Source: CAVSKL01 sp963728475 [NCBI: Candidatus Eiseniibacteriota bacterium] (GTDB lineage: Bacteria; Eisenbacteria; RBG-16-71-46; JABDJR01). From it: a stretch of DNA of 64,000 nucleotides. Below, in pieces: positions 27,664 to 35,982 of the stretch (within the stretch, counting starts at the first letter, position 1; the number at the start of each line of letters is the position of its first letter). The translations under genes and the position numbers were made by a program. The notes below the pieces were generated by a model that worked only from the letters and a program-made list of their open reading frames with translations, had not been told where the DNA came from and searched no databases. Location of the stretch: the NCBI GenBank assembly GCA_963728475.1, contig CAVSKL010000003.1:186001-250000 (forward strand), read 5' to 3'.

Positions 27664-28131
27664 CTAGGGAAGCGCGGCCCATGTTCCCGCCGCACCGCAC
27701 TGCGACGTTTTGAACTCCCGCGGGGCAAGGCTGACCGAACGCACCGCGGTCCACATCGCCCGCTGCTTCCGCCAGTCGGGGACGGCAGCGATGGGCCGGA
27801 CCATCTTCTCTCGGATCGGGTCCCTACCCCCCTTTGAGCGCGGGAGGCTCAGGATCTCCTCCTGGATGTCCGGGGCCAGGTGGAGGAGACCCATGATCTG
27901 CGAGATGCGGGCGCGGGTCACGTGGGCGAGGTGGGCGAGCTCGGCGTAGTCGGCGACCTCGCCCTGGCGGATCAGGTCGTCCATGTGGATGGCGAGGGCC
28001 ATGAGGCGCGAAACGCGGGGCACGCGGCCGAGGTCTGGGGCCTTCCCTTCGGCGCCCTCGCGCATGACCTTCCGCCCGCGCCTCGCCGTGCGGAAACTGA
28101 CCTGCTTGGTGATCGTGAGCCCCCTCGTCAT
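27664..28131 (-). CDS. HTH DNA-binding protein of the serine-recombinase cassette
   Basis: 155 aa. A helix-turn-helix is visible at VADYAELAHLAHVTRARISQ, followed by IMGLLHLAPDIQEEILSLP, giving a KorB/ParB-like look. The start overlaps the recombinase stop by four bases, so the two are translationally coupled. Small proteins of this type regularly follow DUF2924 and recombinase genes in prophages and islands. It may regulate or assist recombination (inference). A broken relative lies at 20624-21012. Confidence 0.75.
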   Translation of the reverse strand: MTRGLTITKQVSFRTARRGRKVMREGAEGKAPDLGRVPRVSRLMALAIHMDDLIRQGEVADYAELAHLAHVTRARISQIMGLLHLAPDIQEEILSLPRSKGGRDPIREKMVRPIAAVPDWRKQRAMWTAVRSVSLAPREFKTSQCGAAGTWAALP

Positions 28132-29681
28132 GCCTTCACCTCCGCGAACTCGCGCGACAGCATCTTGATTCCCGCCGGGTGGAAGGTTACCGACACGGTC
28201 TCCTTCTCCCCGTCGTAGTCCACGCGCTGGACCAGGAGGCGGATCACCCGGGCCTGCTCGCGCGGCGCGAGCGTCTCCCAGAGCGGGTCAAAGGCGGCCA
28301 GCGCCCGGGCGACGTCCCCCTCGTCCAGAAGCTCCCGCCGCAGGGAGATCAGCTCCTCGCGGACCTGGGTGCCACGCTGCTCCGCGGCCCGGATCCGGTC
28401 CTGAAGGTCGGCCACGCGGTCCGTGGCCGTTTCGTTCGTGGCGATCCGTCCGGCCAGCTCGCGCAGCTCGCCGTTGTGGCGGCGGAGGTCCCGCACCAGG
28501 GTGTGGCTCTCGGCCTCGAGTTCGGCGATGCGCGCCTGGGCCTGCGCCCGGGTCTCCTCCAGGGTGTCGGCCAGGAGGGCGAGATCCTGCCCGATGCAGC
28601 GCACCTGGTCCACGACGAACCGCTCGATCTCCGGCGCCGGGATCGACTTCGAGGGGCAGGCGTGCCAGCCGCGCCTCTGGGCGTTCGTGCAGACGTAGTA
28701 GCGGTAGCGCCGGGTCCCGTGCTTCACGGTCTGCGTGTGGACCATGGCGCACCCGCAGGGCGCGCAGTGGAGGAGACCCCTGAGCAGAGCGCCGAACCGG
28801 TTCCGCACCTCCCTCCCGCCGGTCGCCCCGTTCCGTTTGAGGAGGTGCTGAACCCGGCGGAAGACCTCTTCCTCCACGATCGCCGGGTGCTCGCCGTCGT
28901 GCACCTCGTCCTTGTAGGTGATCCGGCCCACGTAGAGGACGTTCCGGAGCAGGTTGTAGAGGCTGTGCTTGTCGAAGGGGCTCCCGCCGGCGACGTTCCC
29001 CTTCCGGTTCGTCCAGCGCTTGTTGGTCCAGCCCCGGGCGTCGAGTTCCTTGAGTGTCTCCATGAGGGACTCGCGCTCGAGATAGAGGTTGAAGATGGCC
29101 CGGACGCGTCCGGCCTCGTCCTCGTTGACCATGAGGCGCCCGCCGCGGGGATCGACGTCGAACCCGAGGATCGGCCTTCCCCCCGACCACTTCCCCTTGC
29201 GCCGCGCGGCGGCGATCTTGTCCCGCGTGCGCTCCGAGATGATCTCCCGCTCGAACTGGGCGAACGAGAGCAGGATGTTCAAGGTCAGGCGCCCCATCGA
29301 GGTTGTCGTGTTGAACTGCTGCGTCACCGAGACGAACGAGACCCCGCGCCGGTCGAGGATCTCCATGATCCGGGTGAAGTCGAGGAGCGATCGGCTGAGG
29401 CGGTCGACCTTGTAGACCACGGCGCAGTCGACGCGCCCGGCCTCGATGTCGGCCATCAGGCGTTTGAACGCCGGCCTTTCCATGTTACCGCCCGTGTAGC
29501 CCCCGTCGTCGTAACGATCTGGAAGGCAAGTCCAGCCCTCGCCACGCTGGCTCGCGATGAATGCCTCGGCCGCCTCCCGCTGGGCGTCGAGGCTGTTGAA
29601 CTCTTGCTCGAGTCCCTCCTCGGTGCTCTTGCGGGTGTAGACCGCGCAGCGCACGGCGGGGGCGTCAAGTCTCCTGGCCAT
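28128..29681 (-). CDS. large serine recombinase (integrase)
   Basis: 517 aa. N-terminal resolvase domain with VYTRKSTEEG (candidate nucleophile Ser19), YKVDRLSRSLLDF, and SERTRDKIAAARRKGKW; then a recombinase domain (NLLRNVLYVGRITYKDE), a zinc-ribbon-like segment (CAPCGCAMVH, CTNAQRRGWHACPS) and a C-terminal coiled coil (residues about 370-450). Such enzymes integrate phages or islands at att sites. I could not identify att sites. It is encoded behind DUF2924 and ahead of an HTH gene. Confidence 0.93.
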   Translation of the reverse strand: MARRLDAPAVRCAVYTRKSTEEGLEQEFNSLDAQREAAEAFIASQRGEGWTCLPDRYDDGGYTGGNMERPAFKRLMADIEAGRVDCAVVYKVDRLSRSLLDFTRIMEILDRRGVSFVSVTQQFNTTTSMGRLTLNILLSFAQFEREIISERTRDKIAAARRKGKWSGGRPILGFDVDPRGGRLMVNEDEAGRVRAIFNLYLERESLMETLKELDARGWTNKRWTNRKGNVAGGSPFDKHSLYNLLRNVLYVGRITYKDEVHDGEHPAIVEEEVFRRVQHLLKRNGATGGREVRNRFGALLRGLLHCAPCGCAMVHTQTVKHGTRRYRYYVCTNAQRRGWHACPSKSIPAPEIERFVVDQVRCIGQDLALLADTLEETRAQAQARIAELEAESHTLVRDLRRHNGELRELAGRIATNETATDRVADLQDRIRAAEQRGTQVREELISLRRELLDEGDVARALAAFDPLWETLAPREQARVIRLLVQRVDYDGEKETVSVTFHPAGIKMLSREFAEVKA

Positions 29682-30171
29682 TGCCGTTCCCCTTCGTGCC
29701 GATGCGGAAAAAGTGGTAGCCGTTCCAGTGGGTCCCGGTGATCTTCTTCGCCACGGCGCTCAGGCTCCGGTAGACCCCCCCCTCGTACTCGAAGCCACGG
29801 GGCAGCACCCGGACCTCGATGGTCTCGCCCTTGTACCGGCGCGTGAGGACCGCCCCGGGCATCGGGAGCCGGCTGTCCGGCGAGAGCTCGATCCTGACGA
29901 CCTTCGCCGGCCCCGCCGCGGTCGCGGCCTTGGTCCTCGGCGCGGTGAGACGCACGTCCGAGTCGGCTGCGAGCTCGTGGGCGCGCTGCCGGGTCCGCTC
30001 GGAAAGCCCTCCTTCCTCGTTGGCCTGCAGCCGCCAGACGATCCGGCGGATCAGGAACTCCTTGTGCCGGGACCGCGTGCTCTCGCCGAAGACTTCGGTA
30101 TACCGCAGGCGGAGCTCGGGCACCGTCATCCTCCTCAGGGTCGTGATCTCCTTGCTGATGTTCAGCGTCAT
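29665..30171 (-). CDS. DUF2924 family protein
   Basis: 168 aa. The N-terminus MTLNISKEITTLRRMTVPEL and LRYTEVFGESTRSRHKEFLI-type sequence, with the later LPRGFEYEGGVYRSLSAVA and ITGTHWNGYHFF, identify the DUF2924 family, which is constantly found directly upstream of serine recombinases. The last part (GTHWNG) looks like the small beta-rich domain seen in SAM-independent accessory proteins. Molecular role unknown; a recombination accessory is likely from context. Overlaps the recombinase start by 17 bp. Confidence 0.85.
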   Translation of the reverse strand: MTLNISKEITTLRRMTVPELRLRYTEVFGESTRSRHKEFLIRRIVWRLQANEEGGLSERTRQRAHELAADSDVRLTAPRTKAATAAGPAKVVRIELSPDSRLPMPGAVLTRRYKGETIEVRVLPRGFEYEGGVYRSLSAVAKKITGTHWNGYHFFRIGTKGNGNGQET

Positions 30172-30200
30172 GCATTCCCCCCTCTCTGGTCTCGGCGGCG

Positions 30201-30443
30201 CTAACCGCCGGTCACATGAGGGCTTAGGGTCGCCGATACCTCAAGGGCTCTTTGGCCGGGCTGGGGAGCATGTTCCACGGCCTCGGGACCCGCGGCATCC
30301 GGCGTGGTTCGGGCCACGCGGGCCAGGCGGAGGATCCCGCGGGCGAGAATGTTCGCGATTTCGCGCCGGCGTTGATCGGGGGTCAGGCGGACGTCGTCGG
30401 GCGAATGCCACATCGTGGGCCGCGGGTTCGGATGGGCACTCAC
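30201..30443 (-). CDS. small hypothetical protein of recombinase operon
   Basis: 80 aa. The core LTPDQRRREIANILARGILRLARV forms one amphipathic helix pair, a pattern I associate with small genes next to DUF2924 and recombinase genes. The start overlaps the stop of the SpoVG-like gene (30440-30443). No catalytic motif. Probably a DNA- or protein-binding accessory. Confidence 0.65.
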   Translation of the reverse strand: MSAHPNPRPTMWHSPDDVRLTPDQRRREIANILARGILRLARVARTTPDAAGPEAVEHAPQPGQRALEVSATLSPHVTGG

Positions 30444-30817
30444 GAGTCGGCCTCGTTGTCGACGCGCGCCATGCCGGCGAGCAAGGCCCGCCGCAGCGCT
30501 TCGCCCGCCTCCCGTGTGACCGGATGGAACGTGCTGTGCCGCTTGCCGGTGGAGGAGGGCCTGCTGGGATACACGACGACCAGACCCCCCTGTCGCCCGC
30601 GCTCGATCCGGATGTCGTTCAGGACCAGGCAGCCCTCGATGAGGCAGGAGGCGTATGCGACGATCGGGCCCGAGGGATCCGGGGGAAGCCGCAGCCGGAC
30701 CTCGCTGATCCGCAACGGCGTTGCCGGGTCCACGGCCGGGTGCCGGCGATCGGCAAGGCCTCCGGGAGGGGAGTCAGGGGAGTCCGGGGAGTCACGTTCC
30801 CCCCATTCACTTTTCAT
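30440..30817 (-). CDS. SpoVG-family protein
   Basis: 125 aa from the ATG at 30817; other ATGs lie slightly upstream. Residues about 35-115 (LRISEVRLRLPPDPSGPIVA, IEGCLVLNDIRIERG, TFHPVTREAGEALRRALL) match SpoVG, a small site-specific DNA/RNA-binding regulator. The N-terminal roughly 30 residues are acidic and Asp-Ser-Pro-rich (DSPDSPDSPP). It sits between the ATPase and the recombinase module. A regulatory or single-strand binding job in phage replication is inferred. Confidence 0.75.
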   Translation of the reverse strand: MKSEWGERDSPDSPDSPPGGLADRRHPAVDPATPLRISEVRLRLPPDPSGPIVAYASCLIEGCLVLNDIRIERGRQGGLVVVYPSRPSSTGKRHSTFHPVTREAGEALRRALLAGMARVDNEADS

Positions 30818-30869
30818 ATCTTCTCTCTTCTTCATTTCCTCTTCTTCCCCCTTCTCGTACTCACACCGA

Positions 30870-32930
30870 TCAAAAACCACTATCGAAGGAAACTGACTCC
30901 CCTGACTCCCTGACTCCCCCGGCCTCGCCCGCTCGGGCCACGCGCCAGAGGGCGGCTCCGTGCTCCTTGCGGTCCTCCGTCTCGAGGGCGAGCCCCCCGA
31001 CGATCCGGCCCTTCCACCGGCGGAACTTGTCCCCCACCGGCCTTGCGCGGGGTCTCCGGCCGTCGCCCTTGGGGTCCAACCCGGCCAGGGCGGCGGCGAG
31101 TTCCTGGTCTCCGGCCCCGTCGAACGCCGACTCGATCGCCCGGGCCAGAGTCCGCGGCTCGCTCCCGAACGCGCTCCACCACGCTTCGAGGACCGTCCCC
31201 AGGGCCTCGAGATCGGCATCGGACTCCGTGCGAACTCTCGTTCTGCCGGCCACCGGGTCCTCGAACCCCAGCCACAGGACGGCGGCCCGGACCAGCGCGT
31301 CCCAGGCTTCGAACGATCCGACCGGGCACTGGCCGTGGTCGGGACGTCCGGCCGCGTGGAAGGCCCGCAGGAGGGTGAGCGCGGCGACCACCAGCCCCGT
31401 CCGTTCGTCCCGGACCCAGCGGGTCAGATCTCGGCGGCGGAAGGTTCTGTCCTCGGGGAACTCGACCTTCGCATCGAGGTCGATCGGCAGGACCCGGCGC
31501 CCGAGGTCGCCGCGGAAGGCGATGTTGTTCCCGGTCGCCAGCCAGACGGCCTCCATCGGAACGGTGAGGAGGCGGTTCGTGCCGAGGAGCCGATCCGTAA
31601 GCTCGCTCGCCGTGAGGGCGGCGGCCAGGGAGGGGGAGCCGAGAGCGCCCTCGACGTTGTCGAGGAGAATGCAGCGCGTGCCCTCGATCCCGATGGTCAA
31701 GAGGCGCTTTCGGACCTCCTCGTCCTCGCGCGAGACGGCGAAGAGGGTCGGCTCCCGCCCGGTGCCGATCAGGGTGATGGTGGAGGCGAGCAGCCCCTTT
31801 CCCGTGCCCGGCGTGGTCGCGCGGATCGCGAACAGCGGTGTCGGCCCGTCAATGGCCGGCCGGGCGAGGAGGGTGAGGACGCCCGCGAGCGCGGCCGACC
31901 TGTCGCTCCCGGCGACGAACGGGAACTCGCTGAAGGGCTCCAGGATCTTCTGGATGGCCGCCGCGAGATCGTCCGAAGTGGGCTCGCGGGGGACGGGAGG
32001 GAACTCCGCGCTCGGCTCGAAGAGAAGGCAGGTGGCCGGATCGTAGCCGGGAGTGTCGAGGATCGTCCCGTCCGGCCGCAAGGTCGGGGTCTCGATGACC
32101 GCCTCCAGCCGCGGGAACGGCCAGTCGCCTCGGGCGAGCAGAGTCTCGGGAACCCACTTGGGCGGGATCACGGGGCGGAAGCCCTCCTTCGTCGGCACGC
32201 ACCATTGCGCGGGGCGAGCCAGGCGATCCCGCAGGTGCGCCATCGTCATCGTCTCGATCACGGGCACTCCGGGCGGTCGGGTAAGGCCCGCAGTCTTTGG
32301 CGTCTCCTCGCGGACGACGCGGACGAGCATCCTGGCCCGCTTGTAGATCCCGTGCTGCGGTGTGGCCAGGAGCAGGCGCTGCGCGTCATCCGCGCACTCC
32401 GCCAGATCGTCCCGGACAACGAACGGGGGGCGTTGGTCTCCAGCCTCGGCGCTCGTCCCCTCGGCGTCGCTGGTCCCGCCCGGCGCAGGGGTGGCAATCG
32501 CACGAGCCCGCCTCTCGTCTGGCGGGGGGCCGACGGCTCGCAGCGCCTCGGCCGTCCGGAGCAACGCCCGCTCGATCTCGACGGCGGTAAGCGAGGCCGC
32601 GTGGTCGCCCGTAGAGACGTCGTCCGGCTCGCTGATTGGGGCTGACTCGAGGCCGTTTCCATTCGGCGGGGTGTCGCCGTTCCGACGAACGGACTCCTCG
32701 AGCCGGGACTTCTCCTCCCTGAGCACGGCCCGGATCAGGCGGCGGCGGTCCGCGTCGCGATCCAGCCGGACGACATCGGTCGCAAGAGGGCTGTCGTCTC
32801 GCCAGATGGTGATGCGGGCTCGCGGTAGGCCGTCGGCATCGCTGCCGGCGTGCGTGACGACGACCTCCGCGCCGGTCTCTCCGATCGGCTCGCGCAGGAC
32901 CCGGGGGAGCTCGTGGAGGGGCTTGCTCAT
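30870..32930 (-). CDS. phage replication ATPase/helicase-like protein
   Basis: 686 aa from the ATG at 32930, which overlaps the primase stop; the frame remains open further upstream but that part is antisense shadow of the primase. Walker A reads ATTPGTGKGLLAST, Walker B CILLDNVEG, and a sensor-type segment AVWLATGNNIAFRGD follows with an arginine pair (GDLGRRVLPIDLD). This resembles phage and plasmid helicase-like ATPases that work with a TOPRIM primase. The N-terminal roughly 200 residues are charged with no motif I can name. Confidence 0.8.
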   Translation of the reverse strand: MSKPLHELPRVLREPIGETGAEVVVTHAGSDADGLPRARITIWRDDSPLATDVVRLDRDADRRRLIRAVLREEKSRLEESVRRNGDTPPNGNGLESAPISEPDDVSTGDHAASLTAVEIERALLRTAEALRAVGPPPDERRARAIATPAPGGTSDAEGTSAEAGDQRPPFVVRDDLAECADDAQRLLLATPQHGIYKRARMLVRVVREETPKTAGLTRPPGVPVIETMTMAHLRDRLARPAQWCVPTKEGFRPVIPPKWVPETLLARGDWPFPRLEAVIETPTLRPDGTILDTPGYDPATCLLFEPSAEFPPVPREPTSDDLAAAIQKILEPFSEFPFVAGSDRSAALAGVLTLLARPAIDGPTPLFAIRATTPGTGKGLLASTITLIGTGREPTLFAVSREDEEVRKRLLTIGIEGTRCILLDNVEGALGSPSLAAALTASELTDRLLGTNRLLTVPMEAVWLATGNNIAFRGDLGRRVLPIDLDAKVEFPEDRTFRRRDLTRWVRDERTGLVVAALTLLRAFHAAGRPDHGQCPVGSFEAWDALVRAAVLWLGFEDPVAGRTRVRTESDADLEALGTVLEAWWSAFGSEPRTLARAIESAFDGAGDQELAAALAGLDPKGDGRRPRARPVGDKFRRWKGRIVGGLALETEDRKEHGAALWRVARAGEAGGVRESGESVSFDSGF

Positions 32931-33997
32931 TTCGGAGTCTCCGCCGCCGGGGTGGTCTCCACCCGCCTCGCCTGGTCCGGGAGCGGGGTCGGGGGACCAC
33001 CTCCGGGCCAGTCCTTCAAGTCGATCGAGGCCCCGTCCAGGAGCGCGTCGTCGATCCCCTTGCACTCGGGGACCCAGCGGGCGATGGAGACGGGATGTCC
33101 GTTCCAGAACAGGTGGCGCGCGAGGTCGCGCTCGTGACGAGCCACGTGGGGGTTGATGACAGAGTCGGCGTCGTAGGCGATCGTAACGGCGATCCCTCGG
33201 GGCAGAAGGTCCAGGACGCCGCGCCAGGCGGCCACACCCGCAACACCGACCGTGGAAGCGGCAAGGTGCCAGGCGGCGATGGCGGCCTTGAGGCTTCCCT
33301 CGGTGATGACGAAGGTGCTGTTGGTCGTGAGTTGGGGCTGCCAGAAGGCGACGGGAGTGCCCGTGGAGATTCCGCCCCGCCTTCCGCGGGAGGAGTACCA
33401 CAGGTAGCGAGCGCCGGAGGGGCCGCACCGGTCAAGGCGAACTTGGTAGCTCTGGATTCTCCCCGCGAAGTCGGGCACCGGCACCAAGATGCCCGGCGGC
33501 AGCCCGCGGCACGTCCAGTTGCCGCCTTGATCCAGATAGAAGCCGGGGACACCGCGCAGGATGTCGCTGCAGCCGAGACGATCGATGACTCGTTGGACGA
33601 GCCGGCGGCGCTCGGCGAACGCGCGAGGGGGCGTGGAGGCGAAGCCTTCGAGGGCAGGGGCGGGGAGACCGCGGGCTTGCCGAAGGTGATCCTCGTGTCG
33701 AGGGAGCAGGCCGAGCTCTCGGGTGAAGAACCGATAGACGCGGTCCCGTTGTTCCACGGGGGCGAGCGCTTTCGCGGCATCGCCGGCGCGGATGAGGGCC
33801 GGCGGAAAGTGGACTGGCTCACTGAGCCTGTGCAACCAGCCGCCGTTCTTGAGCGGGCGCTGCGACTCGATCCGCATGCAACAGGCGGCCGTTCCATCGC
33901 TGGTGAACGTGCACCAGTCGTGCCGACCGCAGACGCTGCAGGGGGATTGCCGGCTGACGCGGCGCCAACCGAGCGAAGTGGGCGAGTGTGCGTTCAT
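32927..33997 (-). CDS. primase-like protein with zinc finger and TOPRIM (DUF3854-like)
   Basis: 356 aa. N-terminal zinc-binding site CSVCGRHDWC with ACCMR downstream (CHC2-like). The centre has GILVPVPDFAGRIQSYQVRLD, and the TOPRIM-like part contains FVITEGSLKAAIAAW (Glu) and VTIAYDADSVINPHV (Asp-x-Asp). This combination fits DUF3854/TOPRIM primases of phages and integrative elements. It is the first gene of the leftward replication operon; a 33-bp palindrome lies about 190 bp upstream of its start. Confidence 0.85.
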   Translation of the reverse strand: MNAHSPTSLGWRRVSRQSPCSVCGRHDWCTFTSDGTAACCMRIESQRPLKNGGWLHRLSEPVHFPPALIRAGDAAKALAPVEQRDRVYRFFTRELGLLPRHEDHLRQARGLPAPALEGFASTPPRAFAERRRLVQRVIDRLGCSDILRGVPGFYLDQGGNWTCRGLPPGILVPVPDFAGRIQSYQVRLDRCGPSGARYLWYSSRGRRGGISTGTPVAFWQPQLTTNSTFVITEGSLKAAIAAWHLAASTVGVAGVAAWRGVLDLLPRGIAVTIAYDADSVINPHVARHERDLARHLFWNGHPVSIARWVPECKGIDDALLDGASIDLKDWPGGGPPTPLPDQARRVETTPAAETPK

Positions 33998-34167
33998 GGC
34001 ACGCGTCCTTCAGTCATGACCAGGCCGTCGTTCTTTTCCAAATCGTGACCGCTTGCGCCGTGGCGCGGTGCCGGCGGGAGATCAGCGAGCCAAGATCGCG
34101 TGGTCGGCGCGGTCGACTCGCCGTGCCCATCTGCCGCACATCCAAGTTCTGATGCATTCAAGAGGAG

Positions 34168-34200
34168 CCGACCAATCTAAATGTCATTTAGATGGGTCGC
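34168..34200. repeat. 33-bp palindrome, copy 3 (replication operon)
   Basis: Left arm CCGACCAATCTAAATG, central T at 34184, right arm CATTTAGATGGGTCGC; one or two mismatches to the consensus in each arm. It lies 187 bp upstream of the leftward primase start and far from the rightward AbiE start, so it probably serves the replication operon. Confidence 0.75.
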
Positions 34201-34261
34201 GAACTTTGCCGGCAGGTGCTCTGATAGCGTGAGCTGCTCGTCGCACAAACCCCCCTCACAA

Positions 34262-34274
34262 GACAAAGGGGGGG
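34262..34274. repeat. GACAAAGGGGGGG element, copy 1
   Basis: A 13-bp sequence shared exactly with 44258-44270. Both lie upstream of leftward phage operons. Here it also pairs partly with CCCCCCTCAC just before it, forming a possible hairpin. Confidence 0.4.
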
Positions 34275-34869
34275 TGAGGGGTCTGAGGGGGACAACGAAG
34301 CCGTCGTCGAACCCTTGAGGCGCCGGGACCCTTCTCTACGCCAGATCCCGAAGGAGGCCGGGACCCGAGCGTCGGGCGGTGGGGCGAACGGTCACCGGTA
34401 GCGTCCTTGTGCGTTCACGGCGTGCCCGAGATGCAGTTGGTGATCAGCAGGAAGTCCGGCCGCGGCGGGAGTGTCGAGTAGAGGCCCGTGAACGCTATTC
34501 CTGCCCCGACCTAGCTGCGATTGGTGCCAGGACACCGGTCCCCTCAAACGAACGCTATGCAAGCCACGAGAACGCCAACGCCGGGTGTCCGGCGCTACGT
34601 CGGTCTGCGGGACGAGGCTGACCCGCCGGGGGACGCGGCTCTGGACAGGCTTTGAGCGCTCCCCGGGCCCGAGCGGGTATCGCAGAGATCCGGATTCCGA
34701 AACGAACGGAATGCAGGTGTGCGGCATTCCGTCCTGCGGGTACTGTGGGCGCGGGGCTCACCCCCCCAGAGAATCCGGCGCGGAGAACCGACGCGATTCG
34801 AACTTGTCCTATCTGGTTATGCCGCAATCAGATAGCCTCTTGTTGTCTCGGCTGCGCTGGTTCCAGCCC

Positions 34870-34926
34870 ACTTGACTAAACAAGCTAGCTTGACAAACAG
34901 GTCAAGTCATACTATTTAGTCAAGTC
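34870..34926 (+). promoter_or_regulatory. AbiE promoter with nested inverted repeats, leaderless start
   Basis: TTGACA (34890-34895) and TATTTA (34913-34918) with a 17-bp spacer lie directly before the ATG at 34927, so the message would have almost no leader. ACTTGACTAAA at 34870-34880 is mirrored by TTTAGTCAAGT at 34915-34925, and CTTGAC at 34889-34894 by GTCAAG at 34901-34906. Such dyads overlapping the promoter fit the known negative autoregulation by AbiEi-type antitoxins. Confidence 0.65.
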
Positions 34927-35982
34927 ATGAGAGTCCCGATCGAACGACAGGCCCTGCAGCAGGTGGCGGCACAGCTCGCCAAGCTCCTCGACGCGGCGGG
35001 CTCCACCGTTCGAATCCACCAGGAACTGCGGGCGCAGGGAGCCGACGCCGTCATCGAGGTGGGGGGAACCACCTTCGTCGTCGCTTGGAAGGGCTCGGGT
35101 GCAGCCGCGCCGACCGCCTCCGCGATCGAGCGGGTCCAGCAATCTGCGTCCGTCCTCGATCGGCGCGCGATACCGCTGGTTGCTGTGCCGTACATGGGCC
35201 CGGTGGGCGGCCGCCGCTGCGAGGAGGCCGGGGTCGCCTGGCTCGACTTGAGCGGCAACGCACGGATCGTCGCGCCGGGGATCCGGGTGCTGATCGAAGG
35301 CCAACCCAACCAGTTCAAGCGCCGGGGGAGGCCGATCAACGTGTTCGCACCCAAGAGCGCCCGGATCGCCCGCTGGCTTCTCATGCACGCCCGGCAGCCC
35401 ACGGCACAGCGTGAGATCGCCCAGGCGACGGGCGTCGACGAGGGCTTCACCAGCCGGATCGTTTCCCGGCTCTTGGAGAACGGCCTGGTCGTCCGGGAGC
35501 CCGACGGGAGCATCCGCCCCGCGGACCCGGACCTTCTGCTCGATTCCTGGCGTGAGGTTTACGACTTCTCGAAGCACCAGATCCTCCCGGGCCACGTCGC
35601 TGCTCGCTCCGGCGAGGAGGCGCTGCGCCTTCTGGCCGGAGGCCTACAGGGCCAAAGGGTGCGATACGCAGCCACCGGGCTGGCGGCGGCTTGGCTCTGG
35701 ACCAGGTTCGCGGGCTTCCGGCTCGTGACGCTGTACGTGACCGAGCGCCCAGCGCCGGAGGCCCTGGAACACCTCGGCTTGCGCGAGGAGGAGCGCGGGG
35801 CGAACGTATGGCTCGTGATTCCCAAGGATGAAGGGGTGTTCCAGGGGGCTGGTGAACGGGACGGCGTGGTGTGCGTCCATCCGGTCCAGATCTACCTCGA
35901 TCTCAAGGAGCAGCCGGAGCGGGCGAAGGAGGCCGCCGATCACTTGCGTGCCGAGTTCATGAAGTGGAGTACCGATGGCTGA
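34927..35982 (+). CDS. AbiEi-like antitoxin/transcription regulator
   Basis: 351 aa. A winged HTH is visible at residues about 140-190 (IARWLLMHARQPTAQREIAQ then TSRIVSRLLENGLVV). The N-terminal part resembles a nuclease-like fold segment (ADAVIEVGGTTFVVAWKG) with PLVAVPYMGP. The C-terminal half has VRYAATGLAAAWLWTRFAG and HPVQIYLDLKEQPERAKEAA, the usual end of AbiEi-type proteins. It overlaps the next gene by 8 bp. The pair fits type IV AbiE toxin-antitoxin or abortive infection systems; this is the antitoxin and autorepressor. Confidence 0.85.
   Translation: MRVPIERQALQQVAAQLAKLLDAAGSTVRIHQELRAQGADAVIEVGGTTFVVAWKGSGAAAPTASAIERVQQSASVLDRRAIPLVAVPYMGPVGGRRCEEAGVAWLDLSGNARIVAPGIRVLIEGQPNQFKRRGRPINVFAPKSARIARWLLMHARQPTAQREIAQATGVDEGFTSRIVSRLLENGLVVREPDGSIRPADPDLLLDSWREVYDFSKHQILPGHVAARSGEEALRLLAGGLQGQRVRYAATGLAAAWLWTRFAGFRLVTLYVTERPAPEALEHLGLREEERGANVWLVIPKDEGVFQGAGERDGVVCVHPVQIYLDLKEQPERAKEAADHLRAEFMKWSTDG

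Larger units (their letters stand above)
33998..34869. other. long intergenic region between replication operon and AbiE pair
   Basis: About 870 bp. It contains the fifth 33-bp palindrome and a G-run element (34262-34274). Beyond 34300 I see nothing coding: short frames exist but lack ribosome sites and protein-like composition. The leftward primase promoter should lie here. Confidence 0.5.

Noticed and set aside
28179-29741. Plus-strand frame of 520 codons over the recombinase
   Set aside because: Complementary shadow of a GC-rich gene with well-known motifs on the other strand.
32931-33428. Upstream extension of the ATPase gene to 33428
   Set aside because: This part overlaps the primase coding region and its product is Arg/His/Pro-rich noise; the ATG at 32930 overlaps the primase stop as expected for coupled genes.
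34379-34621. 80-codon frame in the 34-kb intergenic region
   Set aside because: No ribosome site, Arg-rich low-complexity product and no family likeness.
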